Below, piece after piece: positions 21,101-32,858 of a stretch of 60,111 bases of DNA. Source of the stretch: Pleurotus djamor. Its lineage: Eukaryota > Basidiomycota > Agaricomycetes > Agaricales > Pleurotaceae. Within the stretch, counting starts at the first letter, position 1; the number at the start of each line of letters is the position of its first letter. The DNA lies in NCBI GenBank assembly GCA_029747585.1, contig JAPEVF010000246.1:1-60111 (forward strand). The letters run 5' to 3'. The notes beneath the pieces are model-generated. The model was not told where the DNA came from. It did not search any database and saw nothing but the letters and a program-made list of their open reading frames with translations. A program made the position numbers and the translations under genes.

Positions 21101-23644
21101 GTGAGCGAGTTTTACATCTTTCCAAATGTACGTCTGACCTCTCCAACCAGAAACCCGCGGACCACCGCACAGTGTGTCATATTTCCTGTGATTTGGAGTC
21201 CTATCCCTCACCCTGCCCGATAGATTGCTTCGTATGATAGCATCACGGGTGCGCGATGAATTGCACAATTCGCCAAGCCCGCAGGTTCGACAGGTTGCCT
21301 CCTCGGACTTCGGACACAACAACACCAACCTGAAGACCGTTGCTGTGCTGCCGTCGACCCGTCAGGTACCTGTAGAGGCTTTTGCTCGCAAGTTACATGC
21401 TGCCCTGGAGGCAATGGGCGCTGCGGCCTCTTATCTCAACCAGGCCAGTGTCTCTAATCACCTCGGTCGGCATGCCTTCACTCGCATGGGGAAGCTCAAG
21501 AGCGCAGGTTGGCTTGCTGATCAAGAGCAGAGATATAGGATCGTTCTATATGTCGCTGACTCGCCCGTCGGTAGCTCCTGGACACAAACATGTATCAGAC
21601 AAGTAGGGTCATATATCCTTGCATATCCCTGTCCGCTACTGACCTGTCACAACTTCCAAGGCGGATTGCGTAATGGTGGTCGGCATGGGTGACGATCCTA
21701 GTCTTGGGGAGTACGAGCGACTCTTGTTATCGATGAAGACAACGGCCCGGAAAGAGTTGATCCTCCTTCACCCAGATCGTTCCGTTGTCTCCGGTTCCAC
21801 TCGCGAGTGGCTAAAGGTTTGTCCTCGATCTGATGCTCATGGCAAAGGGCGGTCCTGATTCAGATCTGGTAGAATCGTCCATGGGTTCATCAACATATCC
21901 ATGTTGAGCTACCTGTGAGTGTGTAGCAAATTCAGTTGGAATTGCTCATCAATGTGCTCCGTGCTGTTGATAGGGTCTCGTGCTTCCAATGTCAAAGACC
22001 ATCGTTGAACCGAAGGGAACTGGTGCGGATGCAGTCGCCACGCTGAAGAACCTCCGGGATAGGGTACAAAGCGGGATCATGAAATACCGGGGCAGCACGG
22101 CGGATGTCCACCCACAGCGCCTCCCACACACGAACGACTTCGCCAGGCTAGCACGCAGAATCTGTGGTAAGTCGATAGGTCTCGTTCTTGGTGGTGGCGG
22201 GGCCCGTGGAATATCACATCTCGTAAGCACCCACTAATTACTTGCCGTTTGACGGTGCGCTGGAAATTTGATAGGGTGTAATTCGTGCACTGGAAGAGTT
22301 CAACATCCCCATCGATCACATAGGAGGTATGTATTACCATCGATGTCTCATCCATTGCTTTCATGACGACTTTTGAAAAGGTACGAGTATCGGGGCATTC
22401 ATCGGCGGCCTTTATGCCCGGGAAGGGGATATTCTGTCGAGCGCGGGGCGTGCAAAACAGTTTAGTGGCAGAATGGGAAACATCTGGCGGATGCTTTCTG
22501 ATGTCACATATCCTATCGTTGCCTACACCACGGTAAGCTTCTTCGACGGCGTTTACAAGTTAGCTTCCTCATTCTCAAGCTCTATCATAATCCAGGGCCA
22601 CGAATTCAATCGTTCTATATACAAAGTGAGGTTCAAAAGGAGCTCCATCTTCCCAAGACTCACGCCGAAATCGCTAGGCATTCTATGACCTTCACATCGA
22701 AGACATGTGGCTTCCGTATTTTTGTAACACGACAAACATCAACACTTCTCGTATGGATATCCACGAAACCGGGTATGCTTGGAGATTCATCCGTAAGCCC
22801 CCGTTCTATCTCAGCCCTCATTTCCACCGGCAACTCACATTAATGAAGGCGCCTCGATGACTCTCGTTGGCCTCCTGCCACCCTTGTGCGACAATGGGAA
22901 TATGCTGGTTGATGGTGGTTATGGTAAGTGTTCGATCAACTGACTACTACTTGTTCTAATGCACCCATAGTTGACAATTTACCTGTATGATATGTCTATC
23001 AACTGACTAGTGACATCCTTGTGGTCTAACATATTAACCCTTATACAGGTTTCGGCTATGTTTTCTATGGGCTCCAGTGCTGTGTTCGCTTCCGATGTTG
23101 GCTCCGTGAGTCGTTTACTGCTATCCGTCATTCAATCGACCTCACCTCCATAAGATTGATGACAATTCTCCGCGAAACTTCGGCGACACCGTCTCTGGAT
23201 GGTGGTTGTTGATAAATCGTTGGAATCCGTTTACTAGTGTCAAAGTCCCTGCCATCACTGAAATCCAAAGTCGGCTTGCCTAGTGAGTGTCACCAACGCG
23301 AATGTGAGCTCGCTTATACAATTGACTATACAGTGTATCAAGTGTCAACACCCTAGAGGAGGCCAAAGTAACTCGTGGGTGTTTGTACATGCAAATGCCT
23401 GTGCACGATGTACGTCTCCATTTCTTCACACAATTCGATGACATCTGGCTTGATGGCTTTCTAGTACGGAACTTTACAATTTGGAAAGTTTGAAGAGATA
23501 CAGAAGATTGGGTATGATGCAACAATCGCCCTCCTTCGCCAGTGGAAAGATGAGGGAAAGTTGCCGTCAACGTCGTTGGAGGGCAAGGAGGCCAACGCGA
23601 GCAATAAACGAAAAGGGCGAACGGCGAGAAGGAATTCGATCTAG
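18105..23644 (+). CDS. NTE1: Lysophospholipase NTE1 (patatin-like, cNMP-binding domains)
   Basis: The start is deduced as ATG 18105; splicing GTACGT at 18184 to the CAG before 18244 joins it in frame to [20 protein letters not shown], the conserved N-terminal membrane segment. A second hydrophobic segment follows ([23 protein letters not shown]). The first cyclic-nucleotide-binding-like domain is at about 18600-19380, interrupted by Ser-rich loops. Two more are at about 20280-20760 and 20830-21110 ([10 protein letters not shown]). The C-terminal patatin domain has the oxyanion-hole loop [11 protein letters not shown] (about 22180), the nucleophile elbow GTSIG with catalytic Ser (about 22383), and the dyad Asp in LVDGGY (about 22905-22925). 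The stop TAG is at 23642-23644. NTE1 is an ER membrane enzyme that deacylates phosphatidylcholine to glycerophosphocholine. It is complete, with many introns. Confidence 0.93.
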
Positions 23645-24002
23645 GTCGGTTGATTGTGCGGTCAATGGATAAACACAAAGAATCCGACGAATCCGAGCCA
23701 GGCTTGTGGTTCGTGGCGTTGATGTCTGCCGCGCCACACGTAACCTCACCTCGGCCCTTCTGAATGGACAGCGTGTTGTGTCGACGTAACGCCCGCCGCA
23801 CGCATGCTACAGTGGATAGAGTAATACCAACTTCCTACTCATTACCATTGACCTAGAGCCTTTGTACTGTGATAAACAATACAAAAGCCTTGCGAGGCGT
23901 CCCCTTTTTGTACTGAAGTTTACAACCAAGAACAACAGCGACGCCCTGAAGCCGTCGGATTTCGGGCGCTTATTGAGTTAAAGTGACCGACTCTCCTACC
24001 AT
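23645..24002. other. Intergenic region, NTE1 terminator side and VPS33 promoter
   Basis: The stretch holds a near-palindrome around 23880-23915 (TACAAAAGCC...TTTTTGTA) that could form a hairpin near the 3' end of NTE1 transcripts. No gene or clear TATA box is seen. Confidence 0.35.
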
Positions 24003-26644
24003 ATGGCCTCTGACGACCAATCTTCTGTTCCCGCCAACGATGCCTCGTTAGACTTTTCCATATTGAAGGAGGCTGCGAAAAATGCTCTCATCGATGCACT
24101 GAACTCTGTAAGTACAAATGGTTATGCCGGCTTGGATTTCGCCTTAGACTTAGACCGGTCATGTTAGGTCAATGGCGCGAAGACTCTATCGCTTGACGCG
24201 TCTTTATCCGGACCATTGGGGCTGGTGACAGATGTATCTCTTCTGAAGGTCAGACTACACTTCAGGATTGCCCTCACCTATGTTTCACGCATTATGTGCA
24301 GCATCATGGAGTCGACAAGATGTTCTGGTTAGAACCAGGTCCATTGAACTCTACCACACCCAACATTGTTTACTTGTGTCGCCCAACGATAACTAATGTC
24401 AAAGTCATTGCTGGTGCGTCCTTTTCATCGTCTTGAGCTCATCCAGCTAATGCATGCGGAACTAGACCATGTCAAGAGGCATTCAAGAGAATCTCAGAAA
24501 TACACATACACCATATTCTTCGTCCCACGCGTTTCGACCCTCGTAACTCGCATACTAGAGGAAGAGGGTGTCCTTGGAGACGTCGTCGTGTCGACCTACA
24601 ACCTACAATTCATTCCACTGGCTGAAGACGTTGTCTCACTAGAAAGAGAGAGCGCGTTCAAAGAACTGTGGGTTGTATGTGCGATTACACATTAGCCTTG
24701 GTCTCTCTCACACTTTGCTATAGGATGGCGACGAGACGATCATCTATGATTCTTTCCAAGCTTTGAATACTCTGCAAAAGTATTATGGCACCTTTCCACG
24801 AATCCTAGGGAAGGGCGATCATGCTGCAGTATGTTTCACTCAACTTTAGCTCAAGGAAGCTCCTCAGTCGTTATGCCTAGCGTCTCGCGACGTTGTTAGA
24901 CAGGCAAAACTCCGTAGAGTCTTCGAATTCCGATACGCACTCGTCACCTTCAGAAAAGATCGACTCCCTCATCATCCTCGACCGTCGCGTGGACCTTATA
25001 ACGCCCCTCCTAACGCAGCTAACCTACGAAGGTCTAGTTGACGAACTAGTTAGAATTAAGAACTGTGAGCATCGGAAGGCTTGCTCATATATCCCTATTG
25101 ATCTTGCCAATAGCCCATGTCGAGCTACCAGCTTCTCTCGTCAACCCACCACCAGCACCGGCACCATCTGCGGGACCTTCTACATCTCCTACTACCACCC
25201 ATGCCCCCGTAGCTAGCTTACGCAAAGAAGCAAAGAAGAAATACCATCTCACAACAACGAACGATCCTCTCCTTTCCGAAATCCGTGATCTAAACTTCGC
25301 CTCTGTTGGGAAGAAGCTCAATCTAATTGCTCGCCGTCTGGATGAAGACTACAAAGTTTGTCCCCAAGTCCGATACTCTCATCCTTTCTGATAGAAGCTA
25401 CGGAATAGGCCCGTCTCCAAGCTAAAACTGTGGCGCAATTACGAGACTTTGTGGGAAAGCTCGGAGGTCTTCAGACAGAACACCAGTCTCTCCGTTTGCG
25501 TGAGTCGCGCTGCCTTTTCTCTCGACGTACTAGAACATCCGCCTAGACACCGGCTTGTCGGAGATGCTCGTCCCTTTGACTCATACGGAGCAATTCAATA
25601 AATCCCTGGAGATTCAGCAGAGTGGGTCCTCCATCGCATGGCCCCGACCATACCTCATTCCACCATATTATCAGATCTCCTCGCATCGTATAATGTTTCT
25701 GCCCAGCTCACTGCTATCGAAGATCTGATTGCTCAGGGAGCAGACATGCAGGTGGTCCTCCGGTTGATGTGTTTGGCCAGCATTACTACGGGGGGTATAA
25801 AAGTGAAAGTTCTTGAAGGCCTGAAGAGAGAGATATTGCAGGTTCGTTACGAGTATAATAATTACCAAATTGTGCCTGACTCTGCCACAGGCCTACGGTT
25901 ATAACTACCTTCCCTTACTCCTGTCGTTGGCGTCGTCATCCTTGTCCATGCTGGTGCCCAGTCCGCCCTCGACAACCGTGGCAAATACCAAATATCCCTT
26001 CGTTACCCTCCGCAAGTCCCTCCGACTTCTCATCGATGACAACCCAGAGGCACTTGATGAAGTCGAGAATGATATCAGTTTTGTTTACTCCGGATGGGCC
26101 CCAATCAGTGTGCGCTTGGTACAATGTGTGGCCCAGAAGGGTGGTGTCCTCAGCAATCCGGCGGAGAAGGATAAACCGGAGACAGACAACCAGGGGAAAG
26201 TGACCAAAGTACAGGCCCATCCCATCGTGGGTTGGAAAGGGTTCGAAGATGTTATATCAACAATTCCCGGTGAGACGGTGGATATCGTCCAGAAATCTAC
26301 CAATGCCGTCATTCAACCAGTGGCTTCTTTACGTGAGTCCCTCGGCATCGTGGGTCGTGGTTTAATTGTACTCACGACGTTTCCAGTGCCTCGTGAACAA
26401 GTAACTACAACGGTCGTCTTTTTCCTAGGGGGGTGCACCTATACTGAGATCGCTGCTCTGCGCTGGGTTGCGCGGCAAAATCGAGGTAAATCAGCAGCCG
26501 CGTGCCTCTTGACAGCTTTCCAACTCACCGCTTCCCATAGGCCGAAAGTTCTGCATTGCGACTACTAGCATGGTGAGTGGGGCCAGCATCATCGAAAGTA
26601 TTGCCGGTGTGCGCAAGGCAGGACCCAAAGATGCTGGAATTTAG
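24003..26644 (+). CDS. VPS33: Vacuolar protein sorting-associated protein 33 (Sec1/Munc18 family)
   Basis: Start ATG 24003 ([20 protein letters not shown]). Successive exons read [71 protein letters not shown] and [19 protein letters not shown], the hallmark SM-protein strand. They continue with [68 protein letters not shown] and [12 protein letters not shown], ending at 26642-26644. The order and motifs match Vps33, the SM subunit of the CORVET and HOPS tethering complexes that chaperones SNARE assembly at endosome and vacuole. The splice that joins EIQQ to NLLASYN (25630-25670) restores the frame. About twelve introns. Nothing essential appears to be missing. Confidence 0.92.
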
Positions 26645-27246
26645 TAGGTATCCACACAGTGTAAAGCATTTCGGATGGCATCATGGGTGCAATGTCCTGT
26701 GGGGAATCTCTAATCTTCCTTGCAGTGTCCACATGGTCATGATTATGTGTGTGCCATTACAAGGTTCCANTTATGTGCAACCCTTCGCGACCGAGATGCA
26801 TGGAAATGTTTACGCGACGCGTTCTGGTATATTTGCTCTCGGGTTCTGTGAGAAAGCCCCCGTACACCGACGGAGGACGAGGACTTTGCTATGAATTCAT
26901 CGAGGCAATTTTATTAGGGATCATCTTACCTCATGTGGTGGATCACTCAAGCTTAAGGGTGCCATGACGCATTCTGCCTGGAGACCGTCCCATCGTGATC
27001 GGATATCACCAAGGTTGACTGTACGTTTATTTCAATTCACGTCAACTTTGGTACCTGCTCATTACCGCAGGGTGGCTGGGGGTTGATTACTCCCTTTCTG
27101 GGCAAGTGAACACGGAATGCCCAAGGCCTAATCGCTCGCCCCGTCCGTATAAATACCGCCACTGCATNCAAAGGATGCGGTTTTTTTNCTCCCGTCTTCC
27201 CCTTCTCGACCATTATTTCTTCCCCCCACCGCTTCAACCGATTGCA
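26645..27246. promoter_or_regulatory. Intergenic region with TATA box for the YABBY-like gene
   Basis: A strong TATAAATA box lies at 27148-27155, about 95 bases upstream of the ATG at 27247 on the plus strand. Pyrimidine-rich sequence between them (CTCCCGTCTTCCCC) is typical of fungal transcription starts. The left part holds short frames without recognisable content. Confidence 0.55.
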
Positions 27247-27659
27247 ATGGCACGCACTGAATCAGCAACACCAAGCGATCCAAAGCGTAAGTCTGACCTA
27301 CCTCCTTTCAGAGGGAAAATTCTAATNGCTCTACATTTAGCCGCTGCGCCAGCATCCCGTCGCAAGTCGACGTCAGGGGGAAAGAAAAAGCTCACACCCT
27401 TCAACAAATATATGGTATGTGCCCTCGGCTTTGGTCGTACAGTCCGAAGTTTACTGTCCCTACAGCAGGCAGAGATGGCTCGGCTAAANGAAGACGAGCC
27501 TGAAATATCCCACAAAGAGAGGTAGGACCATCATTTCCGAACACAGCGCATNNNACACCAGCGCTGACGAAGTATACGCTCGTCCATAGGTTCAAAAAAG
27601 CCACTGAGAATTGGAAAGATGCGAAAGCAAATCCGAAGAATCTTGGAACGACATCATAA
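27247..27659 (+). CDS. Small YABBY/HMG-box-like chromatin protein
   Basis: Four exons splice to a 79-residue protein. The start is ATG 27247 (MARTESATPSDPK). It continues PAAPASRRKSTSGGKKK, then LTPFNKYM|QAEMARLKEDEP, SHKERFKKATENW and ends NPKNLGTTS before the TAA at 27657-27659. The segment TPFNKYM..E...LK...P..SH.ERFK.A..NW is the conserved C-terminal half of the YABBY domain, which resembles a truncated HMG box. The zinc finger of plant YABBY proteins is absent, as is usual for the fungal versions. The basic N-terminal stretch and the HMG-like helix pair suggest a nuclear DNA-binding protein. One N falls within the exon LK codon and is read as Lys. Confidence 0.82.
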
Positions 27660-28194
27660 GACCGAGATCTAACGGCAATGTCGTTCACAACGAACANACT
27701 TGCTTTTGTCATTTGTATTTATTGTGTTGGATACCCNCATCCGACGAGGATGCTGTTTATTAGAGTCAGACGACCATCGATTATAGCTTGAGNTAGTTGG
27801 CTGTAAACACCCGGCGGTACGCATGGGGAGCAGTAGGGTTGTGGGACGCAGACGTAAAAGTATGATCCAGGCAAATTGACGGTGATACAAATCGATGCGA
27901 TGCGGCTGAGGTGTCTAACCGGAGCGGAGATCCTGAATNTTTTGCATGTTGGCCCCTTTTCCTTGGGACCCAAATATAGTAAAGCTACNTCGCCGGAGCG
28001 ATCCTGTATCGGCGAGGACATATTATGTGAAATCGCCACTAAGGCGTCTTATCTGTGCTCACCCCTCCCTTGTCTCTTCACNACCATCTTCGCCCTGCTA
28101 GGCCGGCTGCCTGTTTCTCTTGAAATCGTCTTACTCGCCCCGAACCATCATCCGAGCCTCTTTCTGGCTTTGCAACTGAACGCCCGGGATACTC
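27660..28194. other. Intergenic region, nothing assigned
   Basis: This 535-bp stretch has several isolated Ns. It lies between the 3' end of the YABBY-like gene and the start of the F-box/LRR gene and should contain the latter's promoter. No motif stands out. Confidence 0.35.
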
Positions 28195-31100
28195 ATGACG
28201 AGGGCCTTGGGGGACATNCATGGCATCGATAATGATGAACAGCTATTTGAATTCGATCCATACGAGGCGACGGGTAGCTCGCTCGCCTCATTGACACTGG
28301 TCGAGGAGCCTCCCCGCGACATACTGCAGTGTTTGAGCGAAACTGATTCTTATGCAAGGAAAGGGAAGGGGTCGGCCAGCATTCCAATGCCCATGCGCAC
28401 AGCGCCCATCGAGCACGATCTCTTTGATACTCGCCTCGACGTATCGGCTAGTGAGCCATCGAGCATCTTACCTCCCNCTCTAATCCCACCCCAATCCCAC
28501 TGCTCAGTCCCTGNAGATGCCTCGCAGCCATTNGAGCCCATGGAGGTNGATCATGTAGACTTTGGACCACAGGACCAGCTCGTCGAGGGAAATAGCAAGA
28601 AGGGGAAAGGGAAGGAGAGGGACCAACCTCCGACNCTGCCTCCTTTGGATTTCTCCTCNGAGCTTGGATATGACACGTCTAATTGGCCTTCGACGAGTTT
28701 TTCCCCACTTTCGCCAGGCCCTTCTTCCTACGGGTCTGGTTATGGATCGCTCAATATGNCAACNATGCCNANAGATCAAAGTCGGCAGGCGAGCACTTCT
28801 GCNCAGAGTGTTTCTGCTCGCCCAAGNGCNCCTTTACTTACCCGAATGCCGTCTCGACGCCGGTCGNTGTCTAACCTATCCACGCACTCTTCGCGAAGCC
28901 TTGCTGCTCGTTCGATGTCCGGGATAAAGCTGAGATTTGGTTCATCGAAACAAACTGGCAAGCTTGCTAGGAAACTTCTTTTCAAAAAGCGAGAAGAAGG
29001 GTTGACCTCCCTCACTCGGAGCGCACAGATACTTGAATCTGAAGGGGGACGTNCCGATGGGAATTGCCCAGTTCCTTGGTGTGGCGACTTCAAACCCCCC
29101 TCTGATTCTATTATCTCGGATTTGAAACAAATAGACCTTACTTCTAACGCTGACAAATCTTCGCTTCCAATACATGGCCTCTCCCATACTTCGTTGAGAT
29201 CCAAGGGACGGTCTAATTCATCACCTTTCCCTCTGTCTGCCCTTGANCTAGTCTTTTTACCTTCTCCCAACGATGTGTTCACACCCCTTCCTCTNGTGGT
29301 CCGAAATTACTTCGACGATGCGTTACCCAGGGAGGTCAGACTATATATTTTGCAGCATCTCGTACGTTTNCATGAGGAAGACCATGAACGAGCGATATCC
29401 GAGGGTACTTGGTCCACCATGAAGGCATCTTCGTCCAAGGGGCGTTGGATAGGACGAAACAGGGGTGCAAGGGAATTGGTCAAGTTCAGCCGGGTAAGTG
29501 ACCAGAGTTCTCGAAAGGACTATCGTTAAGTACCAGTTATAGGTCTCTCAATCTTGGTATAAACTCACATTCGATGGACAACTCTGGTCAAACCTTGACC
29601 TTCGGGCCTTCGCCCACATACCCGCCCCTGTCCTCAAGCGACTTGCTGAGTCTGGCGGTCGTTTCATCAAGNCCGTGGACGTNTCTGGGCATATCCAACT
29701 TAGTGCGTCGACTCTGGTATCGATGGTGGATAGCTTTTGTCTCGAATTCGCGCTATCCGAGCCCATNCCTTTCACACNGCTGACGTCCGTTAACCTNCAC
29801 GGATGTTCTGCTGTGACGACTCACGCTCTGCACCACCTTCTCATTCGTTCTCCGTCGATCCAGAAGCTCCTNCTTAGGGGTATCCCTGCTGTCAAGAATA
29901 CGACATTNGAAATCCTCGCCGTGTATTGTCGTCAGCTCACAGTCCTCGACGCAAGTCGTTGTCCGGAGATGGACGCAGAAGGTGTGAAGGCTCTGGCTAA
30001 CGCATACCTCAACCGAGGGGATCACATGCGCTTGAAAGTGCTCAAACTTTCAGGCTTGAAGTATGTCAACGACNGCACGATGAAAGCCTTAGGGAAGGCC
30101 GCTCCGTTTCTCGAGGTTCTGGACTTGAGTTATTCTCGCCAACTTCATAACTCGGCCATCGAGGCTTTTGTTTCTTGTGGAGATGACGAACGGACTGAAG
30201 ACCTCGGTGTCAAGACCGTCGTCGTGACTGCTCGCGACATCGGCCGCGAACCTACCGATTATACGAAATTCCGTAGACGCGTCACCCGTCTCCGCCATCT
30301 ATCATTATCTTCCTGCATTTTGTTAACAGATACTGCTTGCGCAAATCTTGCATACTCCGTTCCCGACCTAGAATTTTTGGAACTTGCTTCCATAGGTGCA
30401 TCATTGAAGAATGATGGCCTCATCAGTCTTCTCAACACGACGCCCAATATTCGCCGCCTAGATGTCGAAGATGCCGTCGAGCTTTCGGATCGTTTCTTAG
30501 CAGCCATTACGCCCATCCCCCAGGCATCACTTACCCCCTCCGCTGACAACCCTCTGCAACCAGGTGCCAAGTTGGAGCACCTTATCGTCTCTTCTCTCGG
30601 CGAACTATCAGACGGAGCACTTTTATCTCTCGTGCGCAACTGCGAGAAGCTGCGCGTACTTGAAGCCGACAACACGCATATCAACTCCACCGTCTTGAAG
30701 GAATTCGTCAAGCTCAGTCGCCAACGACAGATGTCTAACGCCAAACTCGTTGCTATCGACTGTCGCTCTGTTGGGGAGTCGTCTGTACGCTCCCTGGCTG
30801 CCTCCACGCGTCCTCGTCTCGGCTGGCGTGCCCACGAAGCCAGGCGATTGCGTTTCCTCGACGCACGCGATACCCGTGATGGGATTGAAGAGGAGTTAAA
30901 GATAGGGCAAGACGAATGCGATGAGAAGCGTGTTGTTATCAAGACATTTTACTCTTGGCAGACTGTCGACGCAGTTCGTGCTGATAGGGAGAAGAGACGT
31001 AAACGCCACTCTCGGAGAGCGGGGAGTGCATCGAATGGGAGTTTCTACACTGATGATGAAGAAGGCAGTTCAGGGGGATCGGGTGGATTGAGGACGATGA

Positions 31101-31201
31101 GATGGTGGTCCCCCAGTGGAAGACGAGGGTTCTCCTCGTCTGGTCCGGCCTCGCCGCAAATTACAGGCAACATGAACAACGACAACTGTAGAATTATGTG
31201 A
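28195..31201 (+). CDS. F-box and leucine-rich-repeat protein (Grr1/Fbxl/Amn1 type)
   Basis: Two exons: ATG 28195 to about 29494, then from about 29543 to TGA at 31199-31201. The N-terminal ~330 residues are Ser/Pro-rich and low in complexity. An F-box-like segment follows, PLPXVVRNYFDDALPREVRLYILQHL (X is an ambiguous codon), ending in SRVSQSWYKLTFDGQLWSNLDL across the splice. Beyond it are about ten leucine-rich repeats, for example LTSVNLHGCSAVTTHAL, LTVLDASRCPEMDAEGV, LKVLKLSGLKYVND and LEVLDLSYSRQLHNSA, as in Grr1 and Fbxl proteins. The last ~100 residues are basic and Gly/Ser-rich. Such proteins act as substrate receptors in SCF ubiquitin ligases; the target is unknown. About 20 ambiguous bases leave single residues undefined but do not shift the frame. 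Confidence 0.85.
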
Positions 31202-31563
31202 GTACATGTGTATATTACCATCGACGGAGTTTCTTTTGCTTTCTTTTCTTTCTTCACCATGGTTGAATTTCCATGACGACATATACCTGTATTTATATGG
31301 ATACTTCCTGATTACGATTGCTGAACACTAATTTCGTTTACTTACCTCCATACGCNNAGTTCTTACGAACTAGTACTATATCTCTCTGACTGTATCTTGA
31401 NCCTTCCTTGTATGNTGTATGTATATCGNCTTGCACCACTCCCACTTNTACAGGGAGAAGGCTGCAAATGTAATGATCGAAGTTGTGAAATTGTATCCTC
31501 ATCNACTAGNGCACTAGCGGTGAATACAGGGCAGNANNGGGCTAGAGCAAGCGATATGGAGTT
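31202..31563. other. Tail-to-tail intergenic region
   Basis: This stretch holds the 3' UTRs of the F-box/LRR gene (plus) and C1D (minus). It has several Ns. No polyadenylation signal can be pinned down with confidence. Confidence 0.35.
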
Positions 31564-32725
31564 TNACTCNGCTGACTTNGCTTTCTTCNCCTTCTTCTTC
31601 TTNCCTTTCTTNNCGGAGNCAGGCTCTGNCTCCTCGGGAGTAGACACTGAGGGNCACGGCTGATGAGGCTGCTTCTAGTTTAGAAATGGAGGTCGTAGTT
31701 TTGCGCTTCTTAGTGCTTTTGGNTCCAGGGGTNGTTGGTTGGGNTTCTGGGGCTGTNGCAGTAGAGGNAAGTCGTTCNCCTGGGGATANGGANGACCTTG
31801 GAGTTAGTTGACTGCGCCGAGGGAAAAGANGAGACTAACCTGTGAAAGGATCAACCGCAGTGCGTCTGCGTTTGGTGCCTGGAAGGGGCTCGGAAGTNCT
31901 GTCGTTGNCTNTTTGCTTTCCCNGGCTCTTGAGTGACNGNNCGGCNACTTGTTCTTTCGCGAGGTCGTCATTATTTTGATCGTCNATGACTTCAAGGCCA
32001 GCGTCGTCTTCNTCANTAGGAGNATNNAGNTCTTCACGTAGTTCTTGTTGNTATTCCGCACGAGCAACCATCTTGGNTNTGACCTTTGGNGCAACAAANG
32101 NCGAGGACGTCGATTCNGATGGAGCGAGNGNTNCTTGCGGNGANGCTATCACCGTCTTNGCTTGTGCAATTGCATGTTTGATGAATCGGCCTGCGGCAGC
32201 TTTNTCGACAGTTGTTGTGCGGGCTAGAGATTTGGTACGTCAGTGAAGTTTTGAATGACAGGGATATGCTTGGACAAACTTTCTGGCTCTTTTTCTGCTT
32301 TCGCGATTTTGTCGAAGTATTGCTTTACACGTTCCTAGGGTATACTGTTGAATATATTGCAAATACACGATAGGATGTTTGCTTCATTACGCACAAGTTC
32401 GGTTACAACAGGATGTGTACGAGGATCAATCCCTCTCGTCTTCAAATAAACTGAAGGTCAAGGCGAGCCACGGCGAGATCGAGAGGATAATATATTCAGA
32501 GCGTCAAAGGTGATACAAAAGCGGGCTTATCGAGTTGAGCGTACTGAATACTAGGTCATACAGGAGATAAGGGAGGAGAGTTTGGAGTTTTGCTTGTTGA
32601 ATTGTTTCAAGGCCCAAGAGCGTTTCTGGCAGGGATTGAGCAAATAGCGGACCAAGACAGTTTTCTAGTTCGTCGAGTGAGGCGTCGAGAGCCGTGAGTT
32701 TTCCTTGGAGAGTTTTCGTAGCCAT
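31564..32725 (-). CDS. LRP1: Exosome cofactor C1D / Lrp1 (Rrp47), Sas10-C1D family
   Basis: The start is ATG 32725 (MATKTLQGKLTALDASLDELE). An upstream in-frame ATG would add residues with no family likeness. The first exon holds the Sas10/C1D helices (QAKLQTLLPYLLYDLVF). Splicing then gives YLKTRGIDPRTHPVVTEL|ERVKQYFDKIAKAEKEPE, the diagnostic LK..G...HPV..EL.R...Y segment, followed by AAAGRFIKHAIAQAK. The rest is an acidic then Lys-rich tail ending in a KKKK-rich run. The last exon contains many Ns. Dropping the one at 31654 links the RKTTTSISKL frame to the final STPEE...KKKK frame, so the exact C-terminus (stop near 31564) is uncertain. The family binds Rrp6 and RNA and assists nuclear exosome processing of rRNA and snoRNA. 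Confidence 0.8.
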
Positions 32726-32858
32726 TTGGGACTGAGAATGGGTGGGTGAGCTTGGATGAGGGTCCGTGCGTCTTTGCATAAATTTCTAGCACGTGATGTG
32801 AGGACTGCGTCCGCGTCTGGTGTCACGGCGACGGCGGACGTTGCACTGAAACTTGAAC
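32726..32858. promoter_or_regulatory. 133-bp bidirectional promoter, C1D / SF3B5
   Basis: Only 133 bases separate the ATGs of C1D (minus, 32725) and SF3B5 (plus, 32859). They must contain both 5' UTRs and both core promoters. The segment is GC-rich with no TATA box in either direction. Co-regulation of two RNA-processing genes is a reasonable inference. Confidence 0.6.

Noticed and set aside
23876..23916. Hairpin after NTE1 as a bacterial-type terminator
   Set aside because: The genome is eukaryotic; a hairpin followed by T residues has no defined terminator role for RNA polymerase II, so it is only mentioned as structure.
26577..26967. Plus-strand ORFs after VPS33
   Set aside because: They overlap in different frames, contain an N, and show no family similarity; the first only overlaps the end of VPS33 in another frame.
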